Positions 39,561 to 50,417 of a stretch of 64,000 nucleotides of DNA are shown piece after piece (positions within the stretch are counted from its first letter, which is position 1; each line of letters begins with the position of its first letter). The DNA is from Apostichopus japonicus (lineage: Eukaryota > Echinodermata > Holothuroidea > Aspidochirotida > Stichopodidae). The translations under genes were made by a program, and so were the position numbers. Where the stretch lies: the NCBI RefSeq assembly GCF_037975245.1, contig NC_092563.1, positions 5,519,501 to 5,583,500 of the forward strand. The letters are read 5' to 3'. A model generated the notes under the pieces. That model had not been told where the DNA came from. It saw only the letters and a list, made by a program, of their open reading frames with translations, and made no database searches.

Positions 39561-41853
39561 CTGCAGGGTAGGGGGAAAATAGAGAATCACTATGGTTACT
39601 TCTGACTGAAATACAGACTATTTCATTAATGTCTTTATAAAAATAAAACAAGCAGTTACCCCTCCAAAGACAGGTTCCCTTTTTTAAGTTTACCATTCCT
39701 CTTACTCGACTCGCCTCTTAATCTCACACCAACAAGCACACCCATGCACGCACGCACGCACGCACGCACCCAGGCACGCATCCAGGCACGCATCCAGCCA
39801 CACAGAAAGGGACGCACCCAGGCACGCACCCAGATACAGAGGGACTCTTAAATTGCAGTGGACCTATTCAATCGCGTCAGAAAATCATTTCCGTAAGTAG
39901 AAACGCGTCTTATACCGCTCTTTAACCCCTCCTGTCCCGTCCTCTTACCCCATCCCAACCCGTGGTACATAAACTTAAATACGAAGTGGAGCTAAGTCAA
40001 TTCTACATGACTTCGTACCAAATCGTGAATATAGTCATTCTTGTCACTTTTTGATTTGCAGGCTATGCATGTTAGTCCGAGCAGGCATTGCATACCCCTC
40101 AAACAGTCAAGGAAGTATTTTAACATTGCACGCAGCATGTGTATCTCGCATTTAATGCCAAAAAAAAGATGATAGGAATCGACCACATATCCTGCTACAT
40201 GTAATCAGGAAACTGCATTCACTATAATTAGAATAAGGAAAACACACAAATTTCTTTCCTAACGCAATCCAGGTCAGTTCAAACCTGGTCAACTACGTCG
40301 TTGCCTTACTTAATTTGTCCGACAAATTAGTTGACATATATAGTCTCACGTTTGAATTAATATTGTATGGCGTCGTCATAACATAACTTTAAAATAATTG
40401 TTCATGATGGACAAGTAACGATGTTCTGTCCCTCGTAAATGTGCTTCTTATGGCAAGTATAAGCCTCCATCGACTGAAGGGCACACAGTATACTTCAGAA
40501 GACTGAAAATGATACACAAACCCAACCATTAGCTTTCGCTTATAACGACGTCAGTTTCTTGTGAAGAACAAGTCGCCCAAATAGGATAAAACTGTTAGCA
40601 GTGAAATTGACACTGAAACCAATACTATATCATTGTAGGTCATTTTAAAAGCTTCAAAATTGTTTTACTTCAGCATCTGCAAAAACTCCAAAATCTCCAT
40701 AGCAGAAACTAAACATTGTAATCAATAAAGAACAAACAATAGATCAAAATACTGAACATGCGGCTCGATGATGTCATATTTAGACTTCGTCAAGTCTTTC
40801 GATCTTGTGCAGAAACATCAACTTTGTTTGCTCAGCTATTTGGGGACTTTGTGAATAACAGTTACCTCTACCACATAGGCCTAGACTAATAATGATGGCT
40901 GGGATTTACTATGTCTGCTTGAAGTATTTGCGCGTAAATCAGCGAAGTCCGTTAGATATCGCAGCATGCATAATGTAACACTTATAGCAGTTCGGAGAGA
41001 AATTGTATAACATCATAACTATAGTCTTAGAAATGAAGGCGAACTTTCAGGATGATTTGAAAGAAATAAGTGAACCATCGAATGAGCTTTATCAGTAGAA
41101 TTGATCAAACTATTATATCCAAAACTCCTGGTTGATGGAAAAGTCGATAATATGTAGGAATTCTTTTAGTATAGTGGCGTACGTGTACTAATCCTATAAG
41201 TCAGTTTTGAGGATTTTTATAAGATCGATAGTGATAACACCCATGGAGTGAAAATCGACTTAAAATGGCCTTCCGTTTTGACATTGAACTGACCCTTCAA
41301 AAAGAAACTTCCGCTGCAATATAGACTTCCTCAGATTGTCTTCTGTTAGTCAGAACTCGACGGAAAACCATCGTTTTCATTAGTTAGAATGAAAAAAACT
41401 TCAAAAGACGAAAGCTTCCAATTCGACACAAATATAGTTACTGGTCAGCGAGATTACAGGTATGAAACAGCTAGGGTACTAATGCGCAAGTCCGTGATCA
41501 GACCAGAAGTTATACTTCGGTCCATATTTGTCAGAGTAATGACATTGGCGATTTACATATGTCATTTAATGTATAGAGCCGGTATGAACTGGCCACTCTT
41601 TAAAGTTGCAAAAACCAAGATGGGATATCTTTTAGATATGTGTTACCAAATGAGGATAACTTTGTGTGGGTGTGTGTTTGTGTGATTTATGCATATGCGA
41701 CATTAATGGGAATTCCTATGAAACTTTGTCAAATTGGTTGAATTAATTTTTGTTCTTTAAGGCCACCTTTTTTATGATCTTTGAGAGCAACATAGAAAGT
41801 CACTCCGTTGTCCTGAATGAGTAACCATTTATAGAATATATGACAACACGTAC
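39561..41853 (-). other. P450 intron 1
   Basis: The 2,293-bp intron contains a CACG/CAGG-type simple repeat (about 39733-39835). The open frame at 41389-41685 on the plus strand has no recognisable product. No other gene is seen. Intron 2 (38259-38618) is 360 bp and contains a poly-C run. Confidence 0.8.
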
Positions 41854-42214
41854 CTTTTCCTTCACCAAGAGCTGCCGCAAATGTGTGCGATTGGCTGCGC
41901 CCGTCGACGTCCGGGTGATTGAAAACCTCATCGATGCAATCATAACCGTTCAAGATATACATGGTTTTTGGTCCAAATTTCAGGGGATATATTTTGCCGT
42001 AGTCTTTCGCCCAGTCGTTTATCATTTGAAAAACATTCGGGACAGCTCGTCCCCTGAAGAGATGCAAGTGACCGAGTAAGGGGTATCCAGGGGGCCCCTC
42101 TGGTAACGGCTTCGCGTTTTCATCTTCTGGACCAGTTAAACGCTTCCTCCGCCGAGATGTTATAACTGCAATCGAGCAAACCACAACAACAATTGAAAAT
42201 AATAGAACAAACAT
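41854..42214 (-). CDS. Cytochrome P450 exon 1: membrane anchor and N-terminal region
   Basis: I place the start at the ATG at 42214-42212 because the upstream in-frame codons include a GTG (42241) but no ATG before an in-frame TGA. The protein begins MFVLLFSIVVVVCSIAVITS followed by RRRKR, a typical ER signal-anchor (about residues 2-18) with basic stop-transfer. A proline-rich hinge follows, with PEGPPGYPLLGHL at 38-50. The exon ends ...ALGEGK plus the first base of a Gly codon before gtacgtgt. The CDS over three exons is 1,485 bp, 494 aa, normal for the family. An upstream coding exon cannot be fully excluded. Confidence 0.92.
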
Positions 42215-45200
42215 GGCTGCCAAGAATTTACAATGATCCACCGATCATGAAAGCTATAGCAATTTCAATGCCTCGATCAACGGTGTGGTAAGTATCAAAA
42301 AGAACAGCTCTGTGTATTTGTGACATGTGTAGAATGTCGTCTCTATAGTACTCTCACTTACAATAGGAAGGGCGACCTTCTTCTACACAGAATATACATA
42401 ATAAGGATCAACTAGCCTAAGGTACGTGTTTTCATTAGCCAGTTTCGTGGCTTTTGTAACCAGGAATTCGAATTACAGACGGTTAAAGTTGAGATTTCTG
42501 TTCACCGGAGCCGTACCTTTTGTGGTGTGACAAAGGCCATTTTTTATCCTTCACGGATTGTTCACGCGCGTTTATAGACCTTAATCTTACATATGCCTGT
42601 AGCCTATATGGTGTTTATATCGTACTATACTAAAGATCAGTCATGCAGGCAGTCAATCAACGTATGGTTTATATTCAGTAAATACTGTATAAACTGTACA
42701 TATTCTTCGAAGCATAATTAATATACTATAGATTATCAAAAACAAATCAAAGGAATTTCCCGTACCCCCCTCCCCTCCCCACCTCCCCCTCCTTCCGTCC
42801 ACTTTTACTTGAAATAGAATCACGTAGATACAATCTTTATTGACGAGCCTTGTATAGCGTAACAATGTCTAAAAACAATTCTTAATTAACTTACAACTGC
42901 CCATCACTTTAATTTAGATCCGATCAGACAAACAGTAAGTTTGAATCATCTAATGTTTCATACATGTTCGATTCCTAACTATATAAGCGTACGTAAATAG
43001 TCTATTGTTTGTAACCATGGGAAGTACTTTGTTGTACACCGTGCGACACTAAACTCTGAGATCAACAAGTTTATTTGTCTATCAAATAAAAAGAACGCAT
43101 TTTGTTTCGTTCGACTATAGCTGGGTACAGCATGCACAGGTCGACAATAACGGTCAATTGTCCCTTAATTCTTGTCTTACTACTAAACCTTAAAAAGCTT
43201 CAGGTTATGCCCGGATTGCGATATTAGCAAAATGTGGTTTACTATTGTCGACATTCGTGGTATATGAGATCGCCTGCATACGATAGGCTGAGGCGTATAG
43301 TATATATGCCAACTGAACATAAAGAACATCTCAAGAAATGTATTTAATTCCTTAATATATAAGGTAAAGGTAGGACCTAACCTATTTATGTTAGATACAT
43401 ATAGATACGGTACGTTCCGCAAGCCTCACACCTGTCCCCCTCCCCCCCCCCATCTCCCCAAAAATGACAATATCAGAAACAAATCAAAGAATAACTTACC
43501 GCCCATCATGGTTGCAATGTTGTGTTCTCTAACTCTCTCTCTATCTGTCTGTCTGTCTGTCCCTCTTTCTGTCTGTCTGTCTTTTTATTTTCAATTCTCT
43601 CAGATTGTAGATTCTCTAACCTCTACTTTTTGGTTACAGGTGATAAATTGTGTTTTAATCAGCTCCGTGCTGATCAATATATACCATAGGAAGCCAACCC
43701 TCATAACATCCGTTAAGTTTTATTCACGCAAGCTCACTATCAATATTGTCTAGAGATATGTTGACAAATCGATGGATACGGTGAGTATCAGGAAGCATTC
43801 GTGTATGACAAAGACTGGTTCATACACAAAAAGGCTGTTTTTCGACGAAAAGGCATTTGTCAATAATAATGCTTGCGCCTAGACCTATTCATTGGAAAGA
43901 GAGCGAACCACACACCGTTTTCAATGTTCCGGTCTTCTGTATGTATATACTAAAGTCACGTGCAAACTTCCTTTGTTTTTTGTTTGCCTTTATTTTGACC
44001 TATTTTTTTTTTCGTTTCGCGATAAAATGATACGTTAGATATAAATATCCCATGTCGTCACTCATAGCCTATGGTAGATAACGTTTGCAACCATAAATTT
44101 GGTCATTTTACTCCAAAAGGTTTTTCTCTAAATTTTCCATAAATATCTTATTACGGTAATGAAAGACAGGGTTTCACTAATACACGTGACTGAGATAAAA
44201 TTACTAAAAAAAAAAAAAAAAAAAAAAATACCTCCTTTATGTAAAGGTATTGCAAATTGCCAAAAAGTTATCGACAGTTACTTTCTTGGATTTTGTCACT
44301 TTTCAAATTAATTCTCGTACATTGGGGAGTGTTTCAGAATGCCCTCAAACAAGTCAAATGTTTTGAGCATTGTGGCATTGCAGTAATTAACATGCTTGAT
44401 GAAGTTTGAACAATATAGTGACCAATTACATTTGGCAAAACTACTGACGACTTTCACTCTTCTTCAAAGAGCTTAGGACACATTACCCACGTGACCTACG
44501 CCATAACCCACGTGACCTATACTCCGGCATAGACGTTGAAAATATGAAATACTTTAAACGGTCATCAGTTTGGAATTAAATATGCCTTGTAAGGGCAAAG
44601 AAATAATGGCCAGTCGTGTTACCATTCCAAAATAAAATTATAGCCATAAACTAGATTTTTTTTCCACCCCGCGGACACATTCCTCTCTATTTCGGTATTT
44701 GTGAATGTCTTCGAATAATGGAAAGGGTCAGAAAACCTCCAGGAAATTACTCTTGATAACTTTAGCAAGTTTATTCTAGAATTAGGGACCAAGATTGATA
44801 TGACCTTTAATATTTTGATCAAATTTTGCATTCATAATGACCTTTAAGAATTTTGAAATTTCGATTTCGTCATACCATAGAGTCTTAATTGGTTAAAATA
44901 TATGTAAACAAAATTAGTTTTGTGAGAAAGAGCTTTGAAATGTAAATTTAACTAAACACATTGCAGTGATTGTTTGTTATTTTGGTATTAATAGAATGGC
45001 CATATTGGACAACTGCCAATAGTTGTAGCCTCGTAGATACATTTGTGTTGTATATACGGTAAATCAAGATATCACAATGTGTTAACAACTTTGCACTGTG
45101 TGGTTTGATTTGTGTGTACTGTGTGCACTAAAATAGTAATATATAATAATTTGAATAATCAAATAATGAAGTAAACTATCATATATATATTTGTGTATGT

Positions 45201-45643
45201 ATATATATATATATATATATGATATATATATATATATATATGTATATAAATATATGTGTTTGTGTGTGTATGTTAAAACACTAAGTACGGTAATAAAGAT
45301 GTCAGGTACATCAACGACAGGCTCTAAGCATTTTGCTGAGCATTACAAATAGAGCATATTCCAGACTAGCAATTCATTGCTTCGCTACTCAAGAGTTTCG
45401 TGAATATATCCACTCATCAGGCGATACAATACAAGACTGCATACACTTAGATACAGTGCAGCTCAGTGAACTCACATAGAACGAAAACACGATATGGACC
45501 GATACCCCTGAAAGAAACCTACTCGTTGAATCTGGACAGAGAACATTTGTTTACATGCTTGCAGGTGGTCATAAACTATATATTTATATGTATATATATG
45601 TGTATATATATATAGATATAGATATATATATATATATATATAT

Positions 45644-45850
45644 AAATGAAAATCGTAATGAGTTGGAAAATCAAGAACAGTGAATAACTTCCAGCCTCCA
45701 CCGGGATTCGAACCCGGGCCTTCCGCTCTGTACGCGGACGCCCTAACCACTAGGCTATGGACGCTGATTGTATGTCCAGAGGTTCGAAACCGGTAAGGAA
45801 GGTCGTAATTCCACTGTAGGCGTTTGTCACCTGTATCGAATAATACTAGT
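45644..45850 (-). mobile_element. tRNA-related SINE, intact (empty) copy
   Basis: Read on the minus strand it starts ACTAGTATTATTCGATACAG and runs through GTTTCGAACCTCTGGACATA into a tRNA-like domain and GATTTTCCAACTCATTACG. It is homologous to the interrupted copy at 17453-17950 and preserves that copy's MITE target AACCTCTG as a single, uninterrupted site. TA microsatellites lie beyond both ends (45600-45642 and 45920-45950). Confidence 0.88.
45694..45764 (-). tRNA. tRNA-like cloverleaf in the SINE (probably not a functional tRNA)
   Basis: The 71-nt minus-strand sequence folds as a cloverleaf. The acceptor stem GCGTCCA/TGGAGGC has one mismatch, the D arm is GCCTAGTGGTTAGGGC, the anticodon stem TCCGC/GCGGA has loop GTACAGA, and the T arm CCGGG/CCCGG has loop TTCGAAT. 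A-box (TAGCCTAGTGG) and B-box (GGTTCGAATCC) promoters are intact. The loop places ACA at the anticodon, which is unusual. It is embedded in a dispersed SINE, so it most likely serves as the SINE's Pol III promoter. Confidence 0.4.
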
Positions 45851-45914
45851 TCTGTTTTTGGTGACATATTTTGCCTTACTCAAGAGATCAAACATGATGC
45901 TAACCAACTCGAAA

Positions 45915-45951
<37 letters not shown>

Positions 45952-47440
45952 ATATCTATATATGTGTATATTAAATTGATTTGAACTAATAAAGATCATC
46001 ACACAAGACAAATTCCACTTCACGATCGGTTTCGTCCTTTTTGGGAAAATGTATAATTATATTAAATTGTAAAGAAGAATCCATTTTTAGAACAGTTTTT
46101 AGAATGAGGTAATGAGGATTTGCTGACCAATCAGAGGCAATAGATACTCATAGTACAGAGAGACAGCGTTGCAAGATATACAATGTACTGTTTAAACACT
46201 GATGCTAACAGTGACTTAGACAGTTACGAAGGTCGAACCATAGAGCTATATTTTACGAAATAGCTCCTTGGTAAAAAAAAACACACAAGAAACCACAGGT
46301 TCCTGCTTACAGTAACCCCCGTAATTAACACGTAGAAATATTCCATTTCTGATTCGTCTTTGGACAAGACAACATTTTTAGGTAAATGTACTTTGCCTTA
46401 TTTGTTATTTATTTTTACCTCGAATATCGTGTGGTGAATATGTTTTTACTACCCCTACTGAATTGCGTTGCGGGTAACCATTAAACTCACCCAGCCGTGA
46501 AGAAAGTGAAGTAAATTCAGAACCATGTTTAGAAAATGGCTTCCTGTCTATGGAACGCGAAAATGGAAACATATTTCGTTGTCTAAACTAAGTTTGTTGT
46601 TGTCTAAACTTAAGTTGTGAGCTGCTGTTTTACCACGTTGTTGCTCAAACTTACGTTGATGTCTAAACTTCTGTTGTCTAAATTTACGTCGTTGTCTAAA
46701 CTTACGTTGTTGACATCTGCGCTGTTCAAAATTGCTCAATCGGGTAATGTAAACCAGAATGCAAAATGCATTGAGGTTTCGATGACTTCAGTGCACTAGA
46801 TTTCTGCTTGTTGTAATATAAGCAGAACTAGCTGTTACAATATAAATAGCCCGAACCACCATTTTGATACAGTAACACTAAGGTATTATAAACACAGGTC
46901 AGTCTACTGTACGTGGCTATACACACCTCCATCAAAAATAATAGGGGTCCAAGTCCATTTGGGTCACTAGAGGTCAAATTGTGAAAACCTTGTAAACACG
47001 ATAACTCAAGAAGGGAAGGTTGGACGAATCTCATATTTAGTATGTAATTGTAACACGTTCATTAAAAGATTTTATTGAGGTTAAAGGTCCTTTGGAGTCA
47101 CCAGACGCCAAATTGTGGAAACCTTGTTTTATAAGCTACCGTATCTCCCACCGCCAGCCTATCAGATAACATCATTACGCCTCATACCAATAGGAGGCTG
47201 CACGGTAAACAACTTTAAAATGTTATAGGCTATGCATATACGCTGTGAATGTCGGGAATCAAGTAAAACGAGTGCCCAGACAAAATGCCAGCATAAAATA
47301 CATGCACTTAAAACTTATTTATTTGAACCATTAAATGATGTCTGGATATGTTGTTAATGTCGGCAATCAAGTGAAACGAGTGACAGTAATAATTATTACT
47401 AGAGACAAAAGTTTTCGTCCCTCGATCCCAAAAATTCTAA

Positions 47441-47612
47441 CCAATATGGAAGGGTTATAACACGGCAAATGATTGTATGTAATTGGCATGCGATGTAATA
47501 ACCGATGCATACCTATATGATATGTACATTAACATGAAAAATTTGGTTATATTTTTCGGGCAAGTCGTTACAGCCCCCCCCCCCCCATCAAATTGCGCAC
47601 TTACGCCTATGT
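47441..47612. repeat. Dispersed repeat, copy A (related to 55387-55580)
   Basis: It shares GGAAGGGTTATAACACGGCA, AATGATTGTATGT, TTGGCATGCGATGTA, GCCTATATGATATG-like sequence, TTTTTCGGGCAAGTCGTTAC and AGCCCCCCCCCC with the second locus. Ends are not defined by clear inverted repeats. Confidence 0.85.
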
Positions 47613-48070
47613 GTATGAATACAGTAGTTTATACACACGAATGTTGCGCCAGAATCATGAATTGAAGCAAGTGGTCAACGGGACCGCGAAAATTTACGCA
47701 AGTTTGAAACGAAGAAGTTACTGTGGTATGAATGCACATTTTACATTATCAACTCTCAATACGGAGAGAACAAAACATACTGTGAGATGAAAAGTCCTTT
47801 TCAGTATCATGATATGTTGTGGTAGCTTCCCGCAAAATTCATAGATTGTCTCAACTCATAACTTTCTGTGATAAAAAAAAATTATTCAAATATTACGTTA
47901 ACAATATCGTTACCAACGTCCTCGGGGTTGTAGTAACTATCAAATAAATATCGTTAATAACGTGATTTTGTTCGACAAATCAGGTTGTTAACGACATTTA
48001 CACGGTTGTTGCTATACAAATCAGGACGTTAACGATTTTTCCCCTTTTCGCGTTCCATAGTTAAACCATC

Positions 48071-48647
48071 GGGGTACACCCCTCAGTCCGACAAGTTTTC
48101 AGTCCGACAAGTTTTCAGTCCGACAAGTTTTCAGTCCGAAAATAAAATACACGTTTTCAGTCCGAAAATGAAATACACGTTTTCAGTCCGAAAATGAAAT
48201 ACACGTTTTCAGTCCGAAAATGAAATACACGTTTTCAGTCCGAAAATGAGATTCACGTTTTCAGTTGGGGAATGAAGGCATGCAGTTTTAATGCCATAAT
48301 ATCACCAATAAACAGTGACAGCCCGAACTGGTAGTAAAGAAATCGATTGAATCTTTTTATTAAGTCTCACATCACCGGCCTCAACAAAGACTTGGGACAC
48401 CTAAACAACTATCAGTTCTACAAAATATGTAATCCGTTCTTTGCTCCTTAATCCGCTTCCTGTATAGTCATGGTTTATTTGGTTCTAATTCCATCAATGC
48501 AATTTACACTTACCTAGCGTCTAACTTTCATTGTGTTACATTTTGTACTTTTCATTCGACTGCCAAGTATTGCTGACGAAGGTCCCTGGAGGACCGAAAA
48601 TTCCAATATATTTTCTAAAACTTTACTCCTTATTTGTCAATTATGAG

Positions 48648-48695
<48 letters not shown>

Positions 48696-48950
48696 ATAAT
48701 GAACAGTATATATTTAAGCTCCGACTGAAAACGTGTCGGACTGAAAACGTGTATTTTATTTTCGGACTGAAAACGTGTATTTTATTTTCGGACTGAAAAA
48801 GTGTCGGACTGAAAACTCGTTTTTTCGGACTGAGAACGTGGATTTTATTTTCGGACTGAAAACGTGTCGGACTGAAAACTCGTTTTTTCGGACTAAAAAC
48901 GTGGATTTTATTTTCGGACTGAAAACGTGTCGGACTGACAACGTGTACCC
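48071..48950. mobile_element. Nested foldback element with 8-bp target duplication (inner)
   Basis: It begins GGGGTACAC and ends GTGTACCC, flanked by the perfect direct repeat AAACCATC (48063-48070, 48951-48958). The left arm (to about 48265) is made of TTTTCAGTCCGAAAATGAAA-type units of about 26-28 bp. The right arm (about 48720-48945) has the same units in inverse orientation, in several length variants. The unique centre contains the TTTTCTAAAACTTTACTCCT sequence shared with the palindrome at 24.5 kb, and a TA microsatellite. It lies inside the outer foldback element. Confidence 0.9.
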
Positions 48951-49453
48951 AAACCATCATACTTTGCGTTCATTGAGCACTGAAGGTGCAAGCATGTTTG
49001 TGGACAATGGGTACGGGACTATAAACCAAACAAATCGCGGGAAATTTGAGAAAACATCATTGGCTGTATTTAGCATGAAAATCACTGTAATAGATATGTT
49101 GTTAGCTCTGCATGGAAGCAACTTGCGGTTGATTGTTATAATTTGTTGAAAAGAAAGAATGATGTTCGTTCACAATGTTTTACAACAACGGAACTTTAGA
49201 TAGCAACGAAAGTGTAGACATCAACGTGAGTTTAGACATCAACGTGAGTTTAGGCATCAACCGTAAGTTTAGAAATCAACGTGACTTTTAGACATTAACG
49301 CGCGTTTAGTCATCAACGTGACTTTAGACATCAACGTAAGTTTAGACATCTTCGAAAAACAGCAACATGGTAAAATAGCAGCAACAACTGTAGTTTAGAC
49401 AGCAACAAACTTAGTTTAAACAACAAAATATTGTTGCCCTGTTCGCGTTCCAT

Positions 49454-49965
49454 ACCTGTGTTATTCAAGTTTCAAGTTTATTCAATCTCTGTGCACCTCA
49501 CTCTTGTGAGGTATGTAGAGTACAGATATGCTTACAAAGTTCATATGACAAGAACGTTGACAAAAATAGAAGACTATTGTGTTAAAGTTGATTACGTCAC
49601 TGCAACTGCCCTTTTCAATAGTGCGTTTCCTGTATAGTTCTAATCAACCGGCCACAAATATAGCGCCTTTGTATTCGATCACAAATCATCGACATCGAAC
49701 ACACCGGGGTGTTACGTACATAGTTATGTCACCTATAAATAGATCTAAATGAATGCATGCCAGTGTGTATTGCCCGATTTTAACGGAAGTGCCTAAAAGT
49801 GCGTTACCCATTGCGTATAATATAGGGTGTCCCGTCGTATGACATGAGCGTTCGGTATGGTAGTAGGTGGACCTGTTGGTAATTCCAGCATTAAATCATC
49901 AGATAATGGCCTATCAAGTTCGGTTTGCGGTCCAAACCAGAAAGTTATACCATTTCGACTATCTA
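49454..49965. other. Non-coding, nothing recognised
   Basis: This is unique-looking sequence between the outer foldback element and the TGTA microsatellite. No exon is supported. Confidence 0.5.
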
Positions 49966-50189
49966 TTGTATGTATGTATGTATGTATGTATGTATGTATG
50001 TATGTATGTATGTATGTATGTATGCATGTATGTATGTATGTATGTATGTATGTATGTATGTATGTATGTATGTATGTATGTATGTATGTATGTATGTATG
50101 CGTGTATGTATGTATGTATGTCTTGTATGTATGTATGTATGTATGTATGTATGTATGTATGTATGTATGTATGTATGTATGTATGTATA
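49966..50189. repeat. (TGTA)n microsatellite, about 55 units
   Basis: A near-continuous TATG/TGTA tract with a few interruptions (TGCA, CGTG, a TCTTG break at 50122) adjoins the SINE at 50190. A TATG tract also adjoins the related SINE copies, so this is probably the expanded CATA tail of a minus-oriented SINE. Overlapping open frames on both strands are pure repeat. Confidence 0.95.
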
Positions 50190-50417
50190 GTGATCTTCCC
50201 GCAAGCAGGAACTCGCGAAAGAAGCCATGGAGGCTTATAGGCTCGCAAGCTGACCGTAGCCAATCTCTCGGCACACATCCATTTAACGTCCATGTCGGGA
50301 AGTTGTTATTGAACAACACCCTTGCCAGACGACACACATTGCTGTCGGCGGGGGATCGAACCGGGGATCTCATGACTGGGAGACGCCGGCGTTAACCACT
50401 AGGCTATACACTCCGCG
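50190..50417 (-). mobile_element. tRNA-derived SINE, full-length copy with head
   Basis: On the minus strand the head reads GGAGTGTATAGCCTAGTGGT, TAACGCCGGCGTCTCCCAGT and CATGAGATCCCCGGTTCGAT, with A-box and B-box elements. The body shares CGGTCAGCTTGC and GTTCCTGCTTGC with the copies near 19.7 and 62.1 kb. It ends in the CATA microsatellite. It is more diverged from the other two than they are from each other. Confidence 0.85.

Larger units (their letters stand above)
42215..46549. other. Upstream of the P450, no gene
   Basis: No TATA box is convincing. A GCGTG-type core (CACGC on plus, 42563-42567) lies about 350 bp upstream of the P450 start. Two tandem CCCACGTGACCTA motifs lie at 44486-44519. 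Simple repeats are poly-C near 43438, TCTG at 43545-43580, a 27-A run at about 44203-44229 and TA runs at 45181-45245. The SINE in this interval is listed separately. Confidence 0.5.
46550..49453. mobile_element. Foldback-type element with tandem-repeat arms (outer)
   Basis: The left terminus ATGGAACGCGAA (46550) and right terminus TTCGCGTTCCAT (ending 49453) are inverted. Each is followed inward by degenerate repeats of about 17-18 bp: GTCTAAACTTACGTTGAT on the left (to about 46740) and GACATCAACGTGAGTTTA on the right (from about 49187). The flanks TCCTGTCT and ACCTGTGT match at six of eight positions, compatible with an old 8-bp target duplication. The architecture resembles the sea urchin TU foldback elements. 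A third terminus-like CGCGTTCCAT occurs inside at 48049-48058. No transposase is recognised. Confidence 0.75.

Noticed and set aside
41389-41685. 98-codon plus-strand frame in P450 intron 1
   Set aside because: No family resemblance, and it lies antisense within a well-defined intron.
42214-42241. GTG at 42241 as the P450 start, adding nine residues
   Set aside because: There is no ATG before an in-frame TGA upstream. The ATG at 42214 gives a standard signal anchor, so the longer form is unlikely.
45694-45764. A genuine tRNA gene reading ACA
   Set aside because: The cloverleaf is good, but it is embedded in a SINE with another copy at 17.8 kb and has an unusual anticodon. Kept only as a tRNA-like feature.
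49857-50395. Long overlapping open frames on both strands, up to 166 codons
   Set aside because: They are translations of the TGTA/TACA microsatellite, in which every frame stays open. No start context or homology.
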